9,407 bases of DNA from Syntrophaceae bacterium (GCA_014874425.1 JACWAG010000380.1:1-9407); one strand, 5' to 3'; counted from the stretch's first letter, positions 1-7,815 are shown. The notes: generated by a model not told the origin, from the sequence alone. Numbers and translations are program-made.

Positions 1-311
1 ACTTCGAGCAGTTCTTGGCGCAAGAATTCCAGATCTGCAAAAGCGGCCGGGTCGATAATTGATAATCGTTCAGCAAGAATATTGTCTTGAAGGCAATAGC
101 GAACCCATTCTGCAAAATCGTTGTTGTATTCAGGCTCATCGAACCTATACCTCAAAAGCCCGCCCCAAAAATGATGATATATGCTCCCGAGCGGGATATC
201 CTGTAAATGATCCCTCATTTCTTTTAGGTTTCTGGCCTTCTTCCCGATTGCTATGTTCAACAGCGCACAATCTTTTACGATAAAGGGTTCAGCGTTGGTA
301 TTTGTGGACAT
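1..311 (-). CDS. DUF5752 family protein, N-terminal part (3' end beyond window)
   Basis: I translated this by hand because it is cut by the window edge. It opens at ATG (309-311) and gives 103 residues without a stop. The opening reads MSTNTNAEPFIVKDCALLNI, followed by an IAIGKKARNLKEMRDHL-like helix, then SIYHHFWGGLLRYRF, a DEPEYNNDFAEWVRY segment and AERLSIIDP at about residue 80. This matches my memory of DUF5752, a family of unknown function found near trehalose, glycogen and glycosyltransferase genes in Desulfobacterota-like bacteria. The start is supported by GAGG five nt upstream (317-320) and an in-frame TAG at 333-335. No signal peptide or membrane segment is visible, so it should be cytoplasmic. 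It lies 99 nt after treY stops, and 2 nt after a possible small ORF, which suggests operon membership and translational coupling. Whether the full gene is a stand-alone DUF5752 or is fused to another domain cannot be seen. Confidence 0.82.
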   Translation of the reverse strand, partial: MSTNTNAEPFIVKDCALLNIAIGKKARNLKEMRDHLQDIPLGSIYHHFWGGLLRYRFDEPEYNNDFAEWVRYCLQDNILAERLSIIDPAAFADLEFLRQELLE

Positions 312-313
312 CT

Positions 314-427
314 TCACCTCTGTAACCTCAGACTATTATTGCAATATGGATACGTGTTGACTCTAGGCGGTTGGCCGTCAATCTCCGGAATATCATCGAA
401 CGGGCCCCACTCAGGCGGTTTGCGCAT
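314..427 (-). CDS. possible 37-aa small ORF bridging treY and the DUF5752 gene
   Basis: The ORF starts at ATG (425-427), inside the last codons of treY in another frame, and stops at TGA (314-316), 2 nt before the DUF5752 start codon. An AAGGAG Shine-Dalgarno (432-437) sits 4 nt upstream, slightly close but otherwise ideal. The peptide begins MRKPPEWGPFDDIPEIDG, is rich in Pro, Asp and Glu in its first half, and ends in a basic LRLQR. I recognise no family. The position suggests either a real microprotein or a coupling leader that carries ribosomes from treY to the DUF5752 gene; its stop lies within the DUF5752 ribosome binding site. The second half (NTYPYCNNS region) looks less protein-like and its codons are less typical of the neighbours. 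It may be chance; comparison with relatives would decide. Confidence 0.35.
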   Translation of the reverse strand: MRKPPEWGPFDDIPEIDGQPPRVNTYPYCNNSLRLQR

Positions 428-3230
428 ACTGCTCCTTTCCTTCGCCCATGAGTAACGCCACCGGAAAACTTTGTAATACGTCTCCGACAGACAGGGCGTC
501 GCCCTCGGAAAGTACCTCACCCGTAATAACATTCCGCCATTCTACCGGCCCGAAGTCAGGCATTATCACCTCAGTGTCCTGCCATGTTTGTCTTCCAAGA
601 GGAAAATCTCCCTCTTGAACCAGGTGACTGAGAAGCCTCGGAGCAATGACAATGGCCCATTGCTGGTGATACCTCCGGGCAAACGCGATGACATGGCCCC
701 TGAATCTTCCCACCGATTCGAGGGGAATGTAATCGCCCTCCCGGAAGATTTCTCGATGGCGTCTTCTCGCTTTGAGCGCCCGATAAATGAGAAAGAGCTT
801 AATCCTTCCATCTTCTCTCGTGCCAAGGAGATCTTCGATCAATCGGCCAATATGCGAATCTTCCTGTTCTCGGATGCTTGCGAGCATTGCGAGTCTTTTT
901 TCAAAATCTACAGGCCGGCGATTGTCAGGGTCCACTAAGCTTAGGTCCCACAGTTCAGTCCCTTGATAGAAATCGGGCACACCGGGTGATGTAATCTTAA
1001 TAAGCGTCTGCGAGAGAGAGTTGAGAATACCGAAATGAGCGACTCTCCTGGTGAAAGGGACCAGTTCTTTCAGAAATGAGTTGTCCCCTGAACGGGCCAG
1101 TATTTTCTCAGCAAATGAAACATAGGCGTCTTCGTACTCGATGTCGGGCTTTAGCCACGCGGTATGGACCTTTGCCTCTCTGACAGCTTTAACAATATAT
1201 TCCTTTATTCTTTCAATGAAATTGGGGTAATCGGCGCCTGAGAATGGAAATGCGCCTATAATCGTCTGGTATAAGAAATATTCGTCGTTTCTATCCGGAG
1301 CGGCCGAGCCACGAACACGTTTCTTTTTACCCCTGTTTATTTTGATCCATGTTCGGATTTTTCTCAGCCACTCGTCCGGCATCTCGGACAACACATTTAT
1401 TCTGGCGCGAACGTCTTCGCCTCTTTTGGTATCGTGAGTGGATGTGGTGTTCAAGGAATCCGGCCACAAGTCTTTCTTCTTCGTGTTGAACATGTGAAAT
1501 TCTTCAAGCGAGCATCCAAAGTGGTCCGGCCGTCCACCCACCTCATTGAGTGACACGAGCCTGTTGTACACGTAGAGTGTCGTATCTTCAACTCCTTTCG
1601 CCATGATCGGCCCGGTAAATTGCTGAAACCTCATGACAAAGATAAGCCAACTGCTCTTCTCTTCATCAGAAACATAATCGGGAAAATCCAGGAGAAGGAA
1701 TCTTCGTAAGAACGTAAGTCCATGTAATAGAGCCGGGAAATTGGCTATCGCCCAGTCCACCGCATCCAAAATATATTTCCTGTCGTTGTCCGACACCACA
1801 ACATCGCTAATGTAGGACCTGTAGACGGGAAACGCTGCAAGGACTTCGGTCAAGGCTCTTTGCAACGCATTGAGGGTTATGTCGCTTCCATGACGGTCCC
1901 GACTGGAGATATCTTTCAGGAGTTGGGCAAGGTTGTGGACATCGCTTGCCATATCTTCCTGGATAATTAGCCGTTTGTTGTGCGTCGCTACATCTGCATA
2001 CAAGCTCTTTGAGCCTGTTACGCTCGAATAGATTCTGCTGAACGCTCGCACATTCTCTTTTTGACAAAATAATTCGTTGACATGATTTGTAAAATCATAG
2101 CCGGTGGTTCCCTGAACCGGCCAGAAATGTGGCAGGTCTTCCTTGAGATTAAGTATTTTTTCGACGACGATATAGGTTGTCGGCGCCTTCTTTCTCATTT
2201 CTTGAAGGTAGGATGTCGGATCGTATAGCCCATCGATATGGTCAATTCTTAAACCGGTTACGATTCGTCTTTTTATCAGATCGAAAATCAGTCCGTGCGT
2301 GTGGCTGAAAACACGATCGTCTTCCATTCTGAGTGAAATGAGATCATTTATACAAAAAAAACGACGATAATTTATTTCTTCCGCGGCCACTTTCCAAAAT
2401 GAAAGCCTGAAGAGCTGTTGGGAAAGAAGGTCATCAAGGCAGTTGAAGCTTTCTGGCTTCCCCTTTTCACCATTGAATGCCTGTACGTTTTTGTCGACAA
2501 ATGTTCTTATTGTGTCATTGGTGTTATAGAGTTCCCACATAGTACGGTGAATTAGCTTTATCTGGTTTGAGCGCTCTTCCGCGTCATCGCTCGAAGAAAG
2601 CGTCTTCAATACGTAGAGGATACCTAAGACTTTGATAAAGTCGGGATCGTCTTCGGCAAGTTTTCTTTTCAAACGGGACAAGTCTTTAAAAAGATAGGGA
2701 TAAGATTCAATTCGCAACGGGAAAGCCAAATCGTAGTACGCAACCTTAAATCCATCAGGCCCATATGTGAGTGTAATCTCCCCATCCTCAAGACAATCTC
2801 CATAGAACTTGCCAAGGAATGGCGCGAGGAGTCTCTTGTTAGGGCCGGCAGGCGGATTACCCCAATCCACGTCGAAGAAGTTGAAATACTGCGAGTTGTA
2901 ACCATTAACCAAGATATCCATAAGGATTCCATTTTCCGAATCCATCGCCATATGATTCGGGACAATGTCCTGAACCCATCCCATGTTGTGCTTTTGCAGT
3001 TCAGCGGACAGCAGCTCCATGTCGGAAAATCCTCCCAACTCAGGATTCAACTGATTGGGGTCAACCACATCATAGCCGCTGAGGCTCCCTTTTGTGGCTT
3101 TAAAGATTGGAGAAGCGTACAGGTCTGATATGCCCAGGTCCGACAGATAGGGGACGACCGAACTCGCGGACTGAAAACCGAAGGAAGGACTGAACTGAAT
3201 CCGATACGTCGCAGTTGGACTATTCGTCAA
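411..3230 (-). CDS. treY: malto-oligosyltrehalose synthase TreY (GH13), EC 5.4.99.15
   Basis: The 939-aa cytoplasmic enzyme converts the terminal alpha-1,4 bond at the reducing end of a maltodextrin to alpha,alpha-1,1, giving maltooligosyl trehalose, the substrate of TreZ. The N-terminus has the TreY signature TYRIQFSPSFGF (8-19), with YASPIF and GSLSGYDVVDPNQLNPELGG (48-67). GH13 region I is QDIVPNH (87-93). Region II is GLRIDHIDG (326-334), with D330 the predicted nucleophile. E357 in VVEKIL is the predicted acid/base and D600 in STHDTKRGED is the third carboxylate. QFTGPIMAKGVEDT (537-550) and the C-terminal SPGVPDFYQGTELWDLSLVD are TreY-specific. Length is in the family's range, toward the longer end, and no catalytic residue is missing. 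The start is TTG (3228-3230): it gives the expected N-terminus, has a good Shine-Dalgarno, and an in-frame stop lies eight codons upstream. It begins 21 nt after the GH57 stop, in the same frame. Confidence 0.97.
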   Translation of the reverse strand: MTNSPTATYRIQFSPSFGFQSASSVVPYLSDLGISDLYASPIFKATKGSLSGYDVVDPNQLNPELGGFSDMELLSAELQKHNMGWVQDIVPNHMAMDSENGILMDILVNGYNSQYFNFFDVDWGNPPAGPNKRLLAPFLGKFYGDCLEDGEITLTYGPDGFKVAYYDLAFPLRIESYPYLFKDLSRLKRKLAEDDPDFIKVLGILYVLKTLSSSDDAEERSNQIKLIHRTMWELYNTNDTIRTFVDKNVQAFNGEKGKPESFNCLDDLLSQQLFRLSFWKVAAEEINYRRFFCINDLISLRMEDDRVFSHTHGLIFDLIKRRIVTGLRIDHIDGLYDPTSYLQEMRKKAPTTYIVVEKILNLKEDLPHFWPVQGTTGYDFTNHVNELFCQKENVRAFSRIYSSVTGSKSLYADVATHNKRLIIQEDMASDVHNLAQLLKDISSRDRHGSDITLNALQRALTEVLAAFPVYRSYISDVVVSDNDRKYILDAVDWAIANFPALLHGLTFLRRFLLLDFPDYVSDEEKSSWLIFVMRFQQFTGPIMAKGVEDTTLYVYNRLVSLNEVGGRPDHFGCSLEEFHMFNTKKKDLWPDSLNTTSTHDTKRGEDVRARINVLSEMPDEWLRKIRTWIKINRGKKKRVRGSAAPDRNDEYFLYQTIIGAFPFSGADYPNFIERIKEYIVKAVREAKVHTAWLKPDIEYEDAYVSFAEKILARSGDNSFLKELVPFTRRVAHFGILNSLSQTLIKITSPGVPDFYQGTELWDLSLVDPDNRRPVDFEKRLAMLASIREQEDSHIGRLIEDLLGTREDGRIKLFLIYRALKARRRHREIFREGDYIPLESVGRFRGHVIAFARRYHQQWAIVIAPRLLSHLVQEGDFPLGRQTWQDTEVIMPDFGPVEWRNVITGEVLSEGDALSVGDVLQSFPVALLMGEGKEQYAQTA
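432..437 (-). promoter_or_regulatory. Shine-Dalgarno AAGGAG for the small ORF
   Basis: The minus strand reads AAGGAG, then CAGT, then ATG. It lies inside the 3' end of treY (Gly-Lys-Glu-Gln codons), so it may be partly coincidental, since GGN-AAG/GAG codons readily produce such a motif. It is the main reason to take the small ORF seriously. Confidence 0.4.
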
Positions 3231-3236
3231 GAGACT

Positions 3237-3244
3237 CTCCCCTC
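3237..3244 (-). promoter_or_regulatory. ribosome binding site supporting the TTG start of treY
   Basis: The minus strand reads GAGGGGAG, followed by 6 nt and then TTG. No ATG or GTG lies between the GH57 stop codon and this TTG in the treY frame, and the conserved TYRIQF motif begins at residue 8, so TTG is almost certainly the true start. A TTG start usually lowers initiation; the strong purine-rich site may compensate. Confidence 0.75.
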
Positions 3245-3251
3245 TTGCGGA

Positions 3252-5705
3252 TCAACGCGGGCCTGCAATTTCTGTAGTCTCAGGCGCCACAATCCAAAAG
3301 TTTTCGGCCAGGACAGTGCAGTCGCGTATCCATTCTTGAGCGTCTTTGTCACCCATACCAGCCTTCTTCTGAAAATCCCCCCAATTTGTGTGAAGAATAT
3401 TGTAGCAGATGTTTTGGGTCTTCCAGAGATTAACCCCGAACGGTAATGTCCGGACTAGTTTGGCAGCCTTATTCAACCTCTCCATTCGAGAAAGGTCGTC
3501 AGGTTGTTCGAGAAGTTGTTCGGCCATACGCTCAATGTTTCCCGCCAGTAACAATCCGAGAGCTGTCGCATCCAGAGTTGCGCCGGCCAAACGAGCTTCT
3601 TCCAGAAGAGGCCGAACGACTTCGGGCTCAAGCCCCTCCCCTTGAATCGCCTCACGAATCTTGGCGTTTAAGCATAACTCCGCCGCCAAAGCTAGGCCTT
3701 TAGGCTGAGGTGTGTTGGACCCTTTCAGAAAGCGGATCAACGGGGCATGGTGCTCGTAAACGGAGCTATATGCGGCTTCAGCCTCGCGCAGCGTCGGCTC
3801 CATGATCATGTTCAGGACTTTTCGCCGTTCATCGGCAAAAAGCGAGTTCAGAGAGTACGTAGAAGTCCCGAAGTACTTACCCAGCAAAAGTATGGTCTTC
3901 GGGAAGTCAGCTACGGCGAAAGCCTCAGAAATCTCATTCACAAGCGCCTTATATTTTTTCGCTCCCTGATATTCACCAGTGCCACAAGCGATACTGTGAT
4001 CACCAAGATGTAGTACGCCAAAGCACAAGCTTGTGGATTCGCGCGTAACCTCCGAAATGACCGTTGCCCGCCCGATTGCAAGTTTTGAGCTTCCTGCCTG
4101 AAAACTGCGATAGTCCTGCCGGGTGGCAGAATACGAATAGATCGAGCTTCGTTCACCTATTTCCTGGAACAGGGAGCTTATGGCATAGTGGGCGCCCACA
4201 TTCTTCATGTCGAGCATGGCGGGCCTGACGAATTTCTCATAAATTGTACGGCCGTCGCCGTGTTCAGGTATGTTACTCTTGGCAAGCTCAAGATGTTCGA
4301 GAAAATCAGCTTCGAAGGAGCCTCTAAAAAGTTGGTCGGCCAACTGAAGAACTCTGCCGGCATACTGTATGACCTGAACCGTCTCAATCCCCGAAAGCTC
4401 GTCAAAAAACCAACCACAACTTGTGTACATGAGCATTGCATGGCGTTGCAGCTCCATGAGCTGCAGAATTTTGATCTCGTCCTCGGAGTCGAGTGGCCGG
4501 GTCGCGTGACGGCTCAGAAACGCGCTGACTCGGTCTGGTGATCGATCCACGATGATGTCGATGTAGTCGTCTCGTGCCGCCCACGGATCGGTCAGAAACC
4601 GTCTGGCCAATCGGTCATAAGCCGGATTCACGGCATCTCGGAGCCAGTCCAGCGCCGCACGCAAGGGGGCTCGCCAAGCCTGGTTCCAACCCGGATGGCC
4701 CCCGCTGTTACATCCACAATCCGACCGCCACCGCTCTATTCCGTGAATGCAACTCCAAGAACTATTCTCAAAAATATCTACTTCGTGCGTCGGTGGTTGA
4801 TTTTCCAGGTATTGGCCATAGTTCGTCAGTTTGGCAAATCCATTGGATTCAATGTAGTGGAGCGCATAAGCGAGCGCCATGTCGCCGCCCCGATGGTGAT
4901 GCCCATAGGTTTCCCCATCCGTTGCGATGTGGACGAGGCAAGGAGACGAATGGTCCTCGTGGAACTCGTACATCAATCTGTTGGCGAACTCCTCTCCACT
5001 GTTGAGCAATTCTTCAAATGCCAGGGCCTGCGAAATGGGACCGTCGTAAAAGAACAGATTCATGACGCGGCCTGAGGGTAGTGATACTTGGTAAGCCATG
5101 GTATGATCGATTCTTTCACCACTCACATCTTGCCATTCATCACCGCCAATGGGGCGAACCCGATGTGCCTGACCGGGGGAGAGTATGGCAAATCTGATTT
5201 CGTGTTGTGCCATTATGTCCAGGGTTTCAAGATCTACAGCCGTCTCTGGGAGCCACAACCCTTCGGGCTTGCGTCCAAAGCGATATTCAAAATCCCTTAT
5301 TCCCCAGATAATCTGGGTTTTCTTGTCACGACTGTTGGCTAGTGGTAGGATCATGTGATTGTAGGCTTGGGCCATAGCAGATCCGTGGCCGGAGTATTTC
5401 TCCATGCTCTGCTTGTCCGCCTCCAGAATCGCAGCATACGCGTCCGTGGCATGCTTCTCCATCCAGAGCAATACAGTCGGACCAAAGTTGAAGCTTATGC
5501 TGGCATAATTGTTCACCATTCGGACCACTCTTCCCTCGGAGTCCAGGATTCGGGACATCGCGTTTGCAGCGTAGCATTCAGCCGAAATCCGCTCGTTCCA
5601 ATCGTGGTAAGGAAACGCTGAGTCCTGAATCTCAATTGCCTCCAGCCAGGGGCTTTCTCTGGGAGGTTGATAAAAGTGCCCATGAATACATATGAATCGG
5701 TCCAT
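3252..5705 (-). CDS. GH57 glycoside hydrolase with DUF3536-type C-terminal region
   Basis: The 817-aa protein is predicted to act on alpha-glucan in the cytoplasm; no signal peptide is present. The first ~290 residues form a GH57 domain. Region 1 is HGHFYQPPRE (8-17), with H8 and H10. YHDWNERISAECYAAN (33-48) follows, and GLWLPETAVDLETL (149-162) carries E154, the predicted nucleophile. HIATDGETYGHHHRGGDMAL (259-278) carries D263, the predicted acid/base. Next comes a Cys/His-rich stretch, SSWSCIHGIERWRSDCGC (315-332), and WNQAWRAPLRAALDWL (340-355). MYTSCGWFFDELSGIETVQV (426-445) opens the region I assign to DUF3536, reaching to about residue 700; the tail is helical. GH57 includes alpha-amylases, amylopullulanases, branching enzymes and 4-alpha-glucanotransferases. 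DUF3536-type members are often labelled amylopullulanase-like, but I know of no firm activity, so the reaction is left open. ATG is preceded by CAGGAAG (5714-5720) at 8 nt. Its place between the debranching enzyme and treY suggests trimming or rearranging maltodextrins for TreY. Confidence 0.92.
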   Translation of the reverse strand: MDRFICIHGHFYQPPRESPWLEAIEIQDSAFPYHDWNERISAECYAANAMSRILDSEGRVVRMVNNYASISFNFGPTVLLWMEKHATDAYAAILEADKQSMEKYSGHGSAMAQAYNHMILPLANSRDKKTQIIWGIRDFEYRFGRKPEGLWLPETAVDLETLDIMAQHEIRFAILSPGQAHRVRPIGGDEWQDVSGERIDHTMAYQVSLPSGRVMNLFFYDGPISQALAFEELLNSGEEFANRLMYEFHEDHSSPCLVHIATDGETYGHHHRGGDMALAYALHYIESNGFAKLTNYGQYLENQPPTHEVDIFENSSWSCIHGIERWRSDCGCNSGGHPGWNQAWRAPLRAALDWLRDAVNPAYDRLARRFLTDPWAARDDYIDIIVDRSPDRVSAFLSRHATRPLDSEDEIKILQLMELQRHAMLMYTSCGWFFDELSGIETVQVIQYAGRVLQLADQLFRGSFEADFLEHLELAKSNIPEHGDGRTIYEKFVRPAMLDMKNVGAHYAISSLFQEIGERSSIYSYSATRQDYRSFQAGSSKLAIGRATVISEVTRESTSLCFGVLHLGDHSIACGTGEYQGAKKYKALVNEISEAFAVADFPKTILLLGKYFGTSTYSLNSLFADERRKVLNMIMEPTLREAEAAYSSVYEHHAPLIRFLKGSNTPQPKGLALAAELCLNAKIREAIQGEGLEPEVVRPLLEEARLAGATLDATALGLLLAGNIERMAEQLLEQPDDLSRMERLNKAAKLVRTLPFGVNLWKTQNICYNILHTNWGDFQKKAGMGDKDAQEWIRDCTVLAENFWIVAPETTEIAGPR

Positions 5706-5713
5706 GATTTAAT

Positions 5714-5720
5714 CTTCCTG
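5714..5720 (-). promoter_or_regulatory. Shine-Dalgarno of the GH57 gene, in the 52-nt gap after the debranching enzyme
   Basis: The minus strand reads CAGGAAG, then 8 nt, then ATG. Apart from this site and the extra stop codons, the 52-nt gap (5706-5757) holds only a GGACGTCC palindrome too short to be a terminator, and no visible promoter. Confidence 0.6.
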
Positions 5721-5757
5721 TTTGAAATTAGAGACCAACAGGACGTCCGGATCACTA

Positions 5758-7815
5758 TTATTCAGGATCGTCCCGCCCGCCGGTTTTCACCCAACATCTT
5801 AGAACTTCAGCCACGCTCCACGCCTGTGCGATGCAACCTCTAGGGGTATGTGGTTCTTCGGCGTTGAAGATCTCGCTAATAAAACCAATTCCCGCGTCCT
5901 CCAATTCCGTTACAAACCCCAGCAGTAAACCCCGTGCCGCCGCTTTGTCTTGCGGATGCAATTTCAGCCATGCGTCAATGTATGGGCCGATGAGCCACGC
6001 CCAGACGGTACCTTGATGATAGGCCGCATCTCGAGAACGAATATCACCGCTGTAGGTCGGCTTGTAGTCCGGATGATCCCGAGACAGCGATCTGAGTCCA
6101 ACAGGAGTGAGCAGTCGTTCTGAGACCACATTCATGACGCTATCCCACCGTGAAGCCTCAAGGACAGGATGAGACAGGGAAATTGAGAGGACTTGGTTTG
6201 GACGGCACGCAGGGTCATCGCCATAACGTCCGTCTACCACGTCATAAAGGTAACCGCCATCTGAATACCAGAAGCGATCGTTGAACGAAGCATAAGCCCG
6301 AGCGGCATGGTCAGCCAGGTAAGCTGCCGCTTGATTTCCTTGTTCTTCAGCAACCCAAGTTTCCAGCAGCCTCAGCGCATTGTACCACAGAGCGTTGATT
6401 TCCACCGCTTTGCCCGCTCTCGGTGTTACGACCCAACCGTCAACCTTCGCGTCCATCCACGTGAGCTGATAACCTTCTTGTCCCTGAGAGAGAAGGCCAT
6501 CGGCGGGATCAACTTTGATATTGAAGCGGGTACCTCGAATGTGGTGATCCACTACGTCTAGAAGCTTGGGAATCAATATTTGGAGTATAGCACGGTCTTT
6601 CGTAATCTCCAGGTATCTCTCGATAGCGTGAAAAAACCAGAGCGTAGCATCGGCAGTGTGGTACAACCCTTGTTTCTCACCCTCAGGGAACATGTTCGGG
6701 ATGAGTCCATCCCGGATGTAATAAGCGAAGGTGCGAATAATGGAACCCGCCTCGATATAGCGCCCTGTAGTCAACGTGAGTCCTTCGAGACTGATCATGG
6801 TGTCGCGACCCCAGTCTGTGAACCAGTGGTAGCCGGCTATAACGCTATGGAGTTCGTACCCGGTGGCTTGGGCGCGGGCAGCGTCTTCCTTGCGCCCCGC
6901 GGGTTTAATCACGAATTGATCTGAGGCTAGGACCAGTTCCGCGGCTGTCCCCGTACGTGACGCGGGATGGGCCAAACTAATAAGATGCTCACGGCGCTGT
7001 TTCTCGGCCAGGATAGCCTCTTCAGGCTTCAGCGCAAGCATGGTCTCCCAACTGTGGCTCGACGCGACCAGCGCTACGTCCTGACCCTTTTGCAGATCAA
7101 GGTGGAAGTGGCCCGGACTCCAAAGATTGCCCTTGCTATAGTAACCTCGCATTTCTTCCATCCAGAAATCGATTGGTTGGATCGTTCTGTTGTCCACAAT
7201 GAATGCTGGACCCTGACCATAAAGCGCAATGCGAAGCTGCCGTACGGGGCCACCTGAGGAAATTTCGTAACGATTGCGCCCAATAAGAGTAATTGAGTAA
7301 TCTTCCTCAATGGGAGTATCCGGAATCGCCTCTTGCATGCGGAAGTGTACAGCCGGCCACAATTCCAGCCTCACTGGACAGTCGCCGGACACCATACGGT
7401 ATATGATGTGAACGCTATTCTGCAAATGGGGGAGTAATAATCTCTTTTCGAGGACGAAATTACCTATTGTATAGAGCCAGACCGGCAGACCGGATTCCAA
7501 CCGAAATTCCGACAGGATCGGTGGCCCGTAAAACTGCGGCGGACTGCCTGCTTTGATTTCCTGGCCGAGTCGTACTCTTGTTCCATCTGGAAGAACAACT
7601 TGCTCCGCGAGATCATTTAACATCACTACTCGTCCCAAAGGAGCCGGAAGCGCAGAAATCAGGAGCCCGTGATAGCGGCGTGTATGTACACCGGACACAG
7701 TCCCTGAAGCATAGCCACCCAGTCCATTTGCCACAAGCCATTCGCGTGTAAGCAACATTTCGGTTTCGACCGCATCTTGCGTACGACAGGGAATACTGTG
7801 AGCCAAATCAATCAT
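5758..7815 (-). CDS. bacterial-type glycogen debranching enzyme (amylo-alpha-1,6-glucosidase, GH133)
   Basis: The 685-aa protein is predicted to hydrolyse alpha-1,6 branch points in glycogen or its limit dextrins, in the cytoplasm. The N-terminal GDE domain shows REWLVANGLGGYASGTVSG (24-42) and HTRRYHGLLISAL (44-56). The C-terminal (alpha/alpha)6-type catalytic domain shows AGYHWFTDWGRDTMISLEGL (327-346), HTADATLWFFHAIERYL (386-402), LTWMDAKVDGWVVTPRAGKA (451-470) with VEINALWYNAL, PNQVLSISL (539-547), YHQGTVWAWLIGP (599-611) and QAWSVAEVLR (664-673). Acidic residues in WGRD and TWMDA are candidate catalytic positions; I did not assign them firmly. The open frame extends to 7953, but I chose ATG 7813-7815: homology begins after it, a GGAG lies 10 nt upstream, and it overlaps the treZ stop as ATGA. 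The longer form would add 46 Arg-rich residues that are a frame shadow of treZ. The gene ends in three tandem in-frame stops (TAA TAG TGA). It probably does the job TreX does in other trehalose operons. Confidence 0.94.
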   Translation of the reverse strand: MIDLAHSIPCRTQDAVETEMLLTREWLVANGLGGYASGTVSGVHTRRYHGLLISALPAPLGRVVMLNDLAEQVVLPDGTRVRLGQEIKAGSPPQFYGPPILSEFRLESGLPVWLYTIGNFVLEKRLLLPHLQNSVHIIYRMVSGDCPVRLELWPAVHFRMQEAIPDTPIEEDYSITLIGRNRYEISSGGPVRQLRIALYGQGPAFIVDNRTIQPIDFWMEEMRGYYSKGNLWSPGHFHLDLQKGQDVALVASSHSWETMLALKPEEAILAEKQRREHLISLAHPASRTGTAAELVLASDQFVIKPAGRKEDAARAQATGYELHSVIAGYHWFTDWGRDTMISLEGLTLTTGRYIEAGSIIRTFAYYIRDGLIPNMFPEGEKQGLYHTADATLWFFHAIERYLEITKDRAILQILIPKLLDVVDHHIRGTRFNIKVDPADGLLSQGQEGYQLTWMDAKVDGWVVTPRAGKAVEINALWYNALRLLETWVAEEQGNQAAAYLADHAARAYASFNDRFWYSDGGYLYDVVDGRYGDDPACRPNQVLSISLSHPVLEASRWDSVMNVVSERLLTPVGLRSLSRDHPDYKPTYSGDIRSRDAAYHQGTVWAWLIGPYIDAWLKLHPQDKAAARGLLLGFVTELEDAGIGFISEIFNAEEPHTPRGCIAQAWSVAEVLRCWVKTGGRDDPE

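Noticed and set aside
59..283. Plus-strand ORF of 74 aa at the left edge
   Set aside because: It lies opposite the DUF5752 gene, whose minus-strand reading gives a recognisable protein.
312..410. Terminator between treY and the DUF5752 gene
   Set aside because: I found no GC-rich hairpin followed by a T-run on the minus strand; the GGGGCCC near the treY stop has no stable extended stem by eye.
588..938. Plus-strand ORF of 116 aa
   Set aside because: It is antisense to the C-terminal part of treY, which is itself well conserved; no motif or convincing start context.
4574..5075. Two overlapping plus-strand ORFs of 143 and 126 aa
   Set aside because: They lie antisense within the GH57 coding region, over its conserved catalytic part, and have no recognisable motif.
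5735..5757. GGACGTCC palindrome in the gap before the GH57 gene as a terminator or operator
   Set aside because: It is only an 8-bp perfect palindrome, with no loop and no following T-run; too short to support either call.
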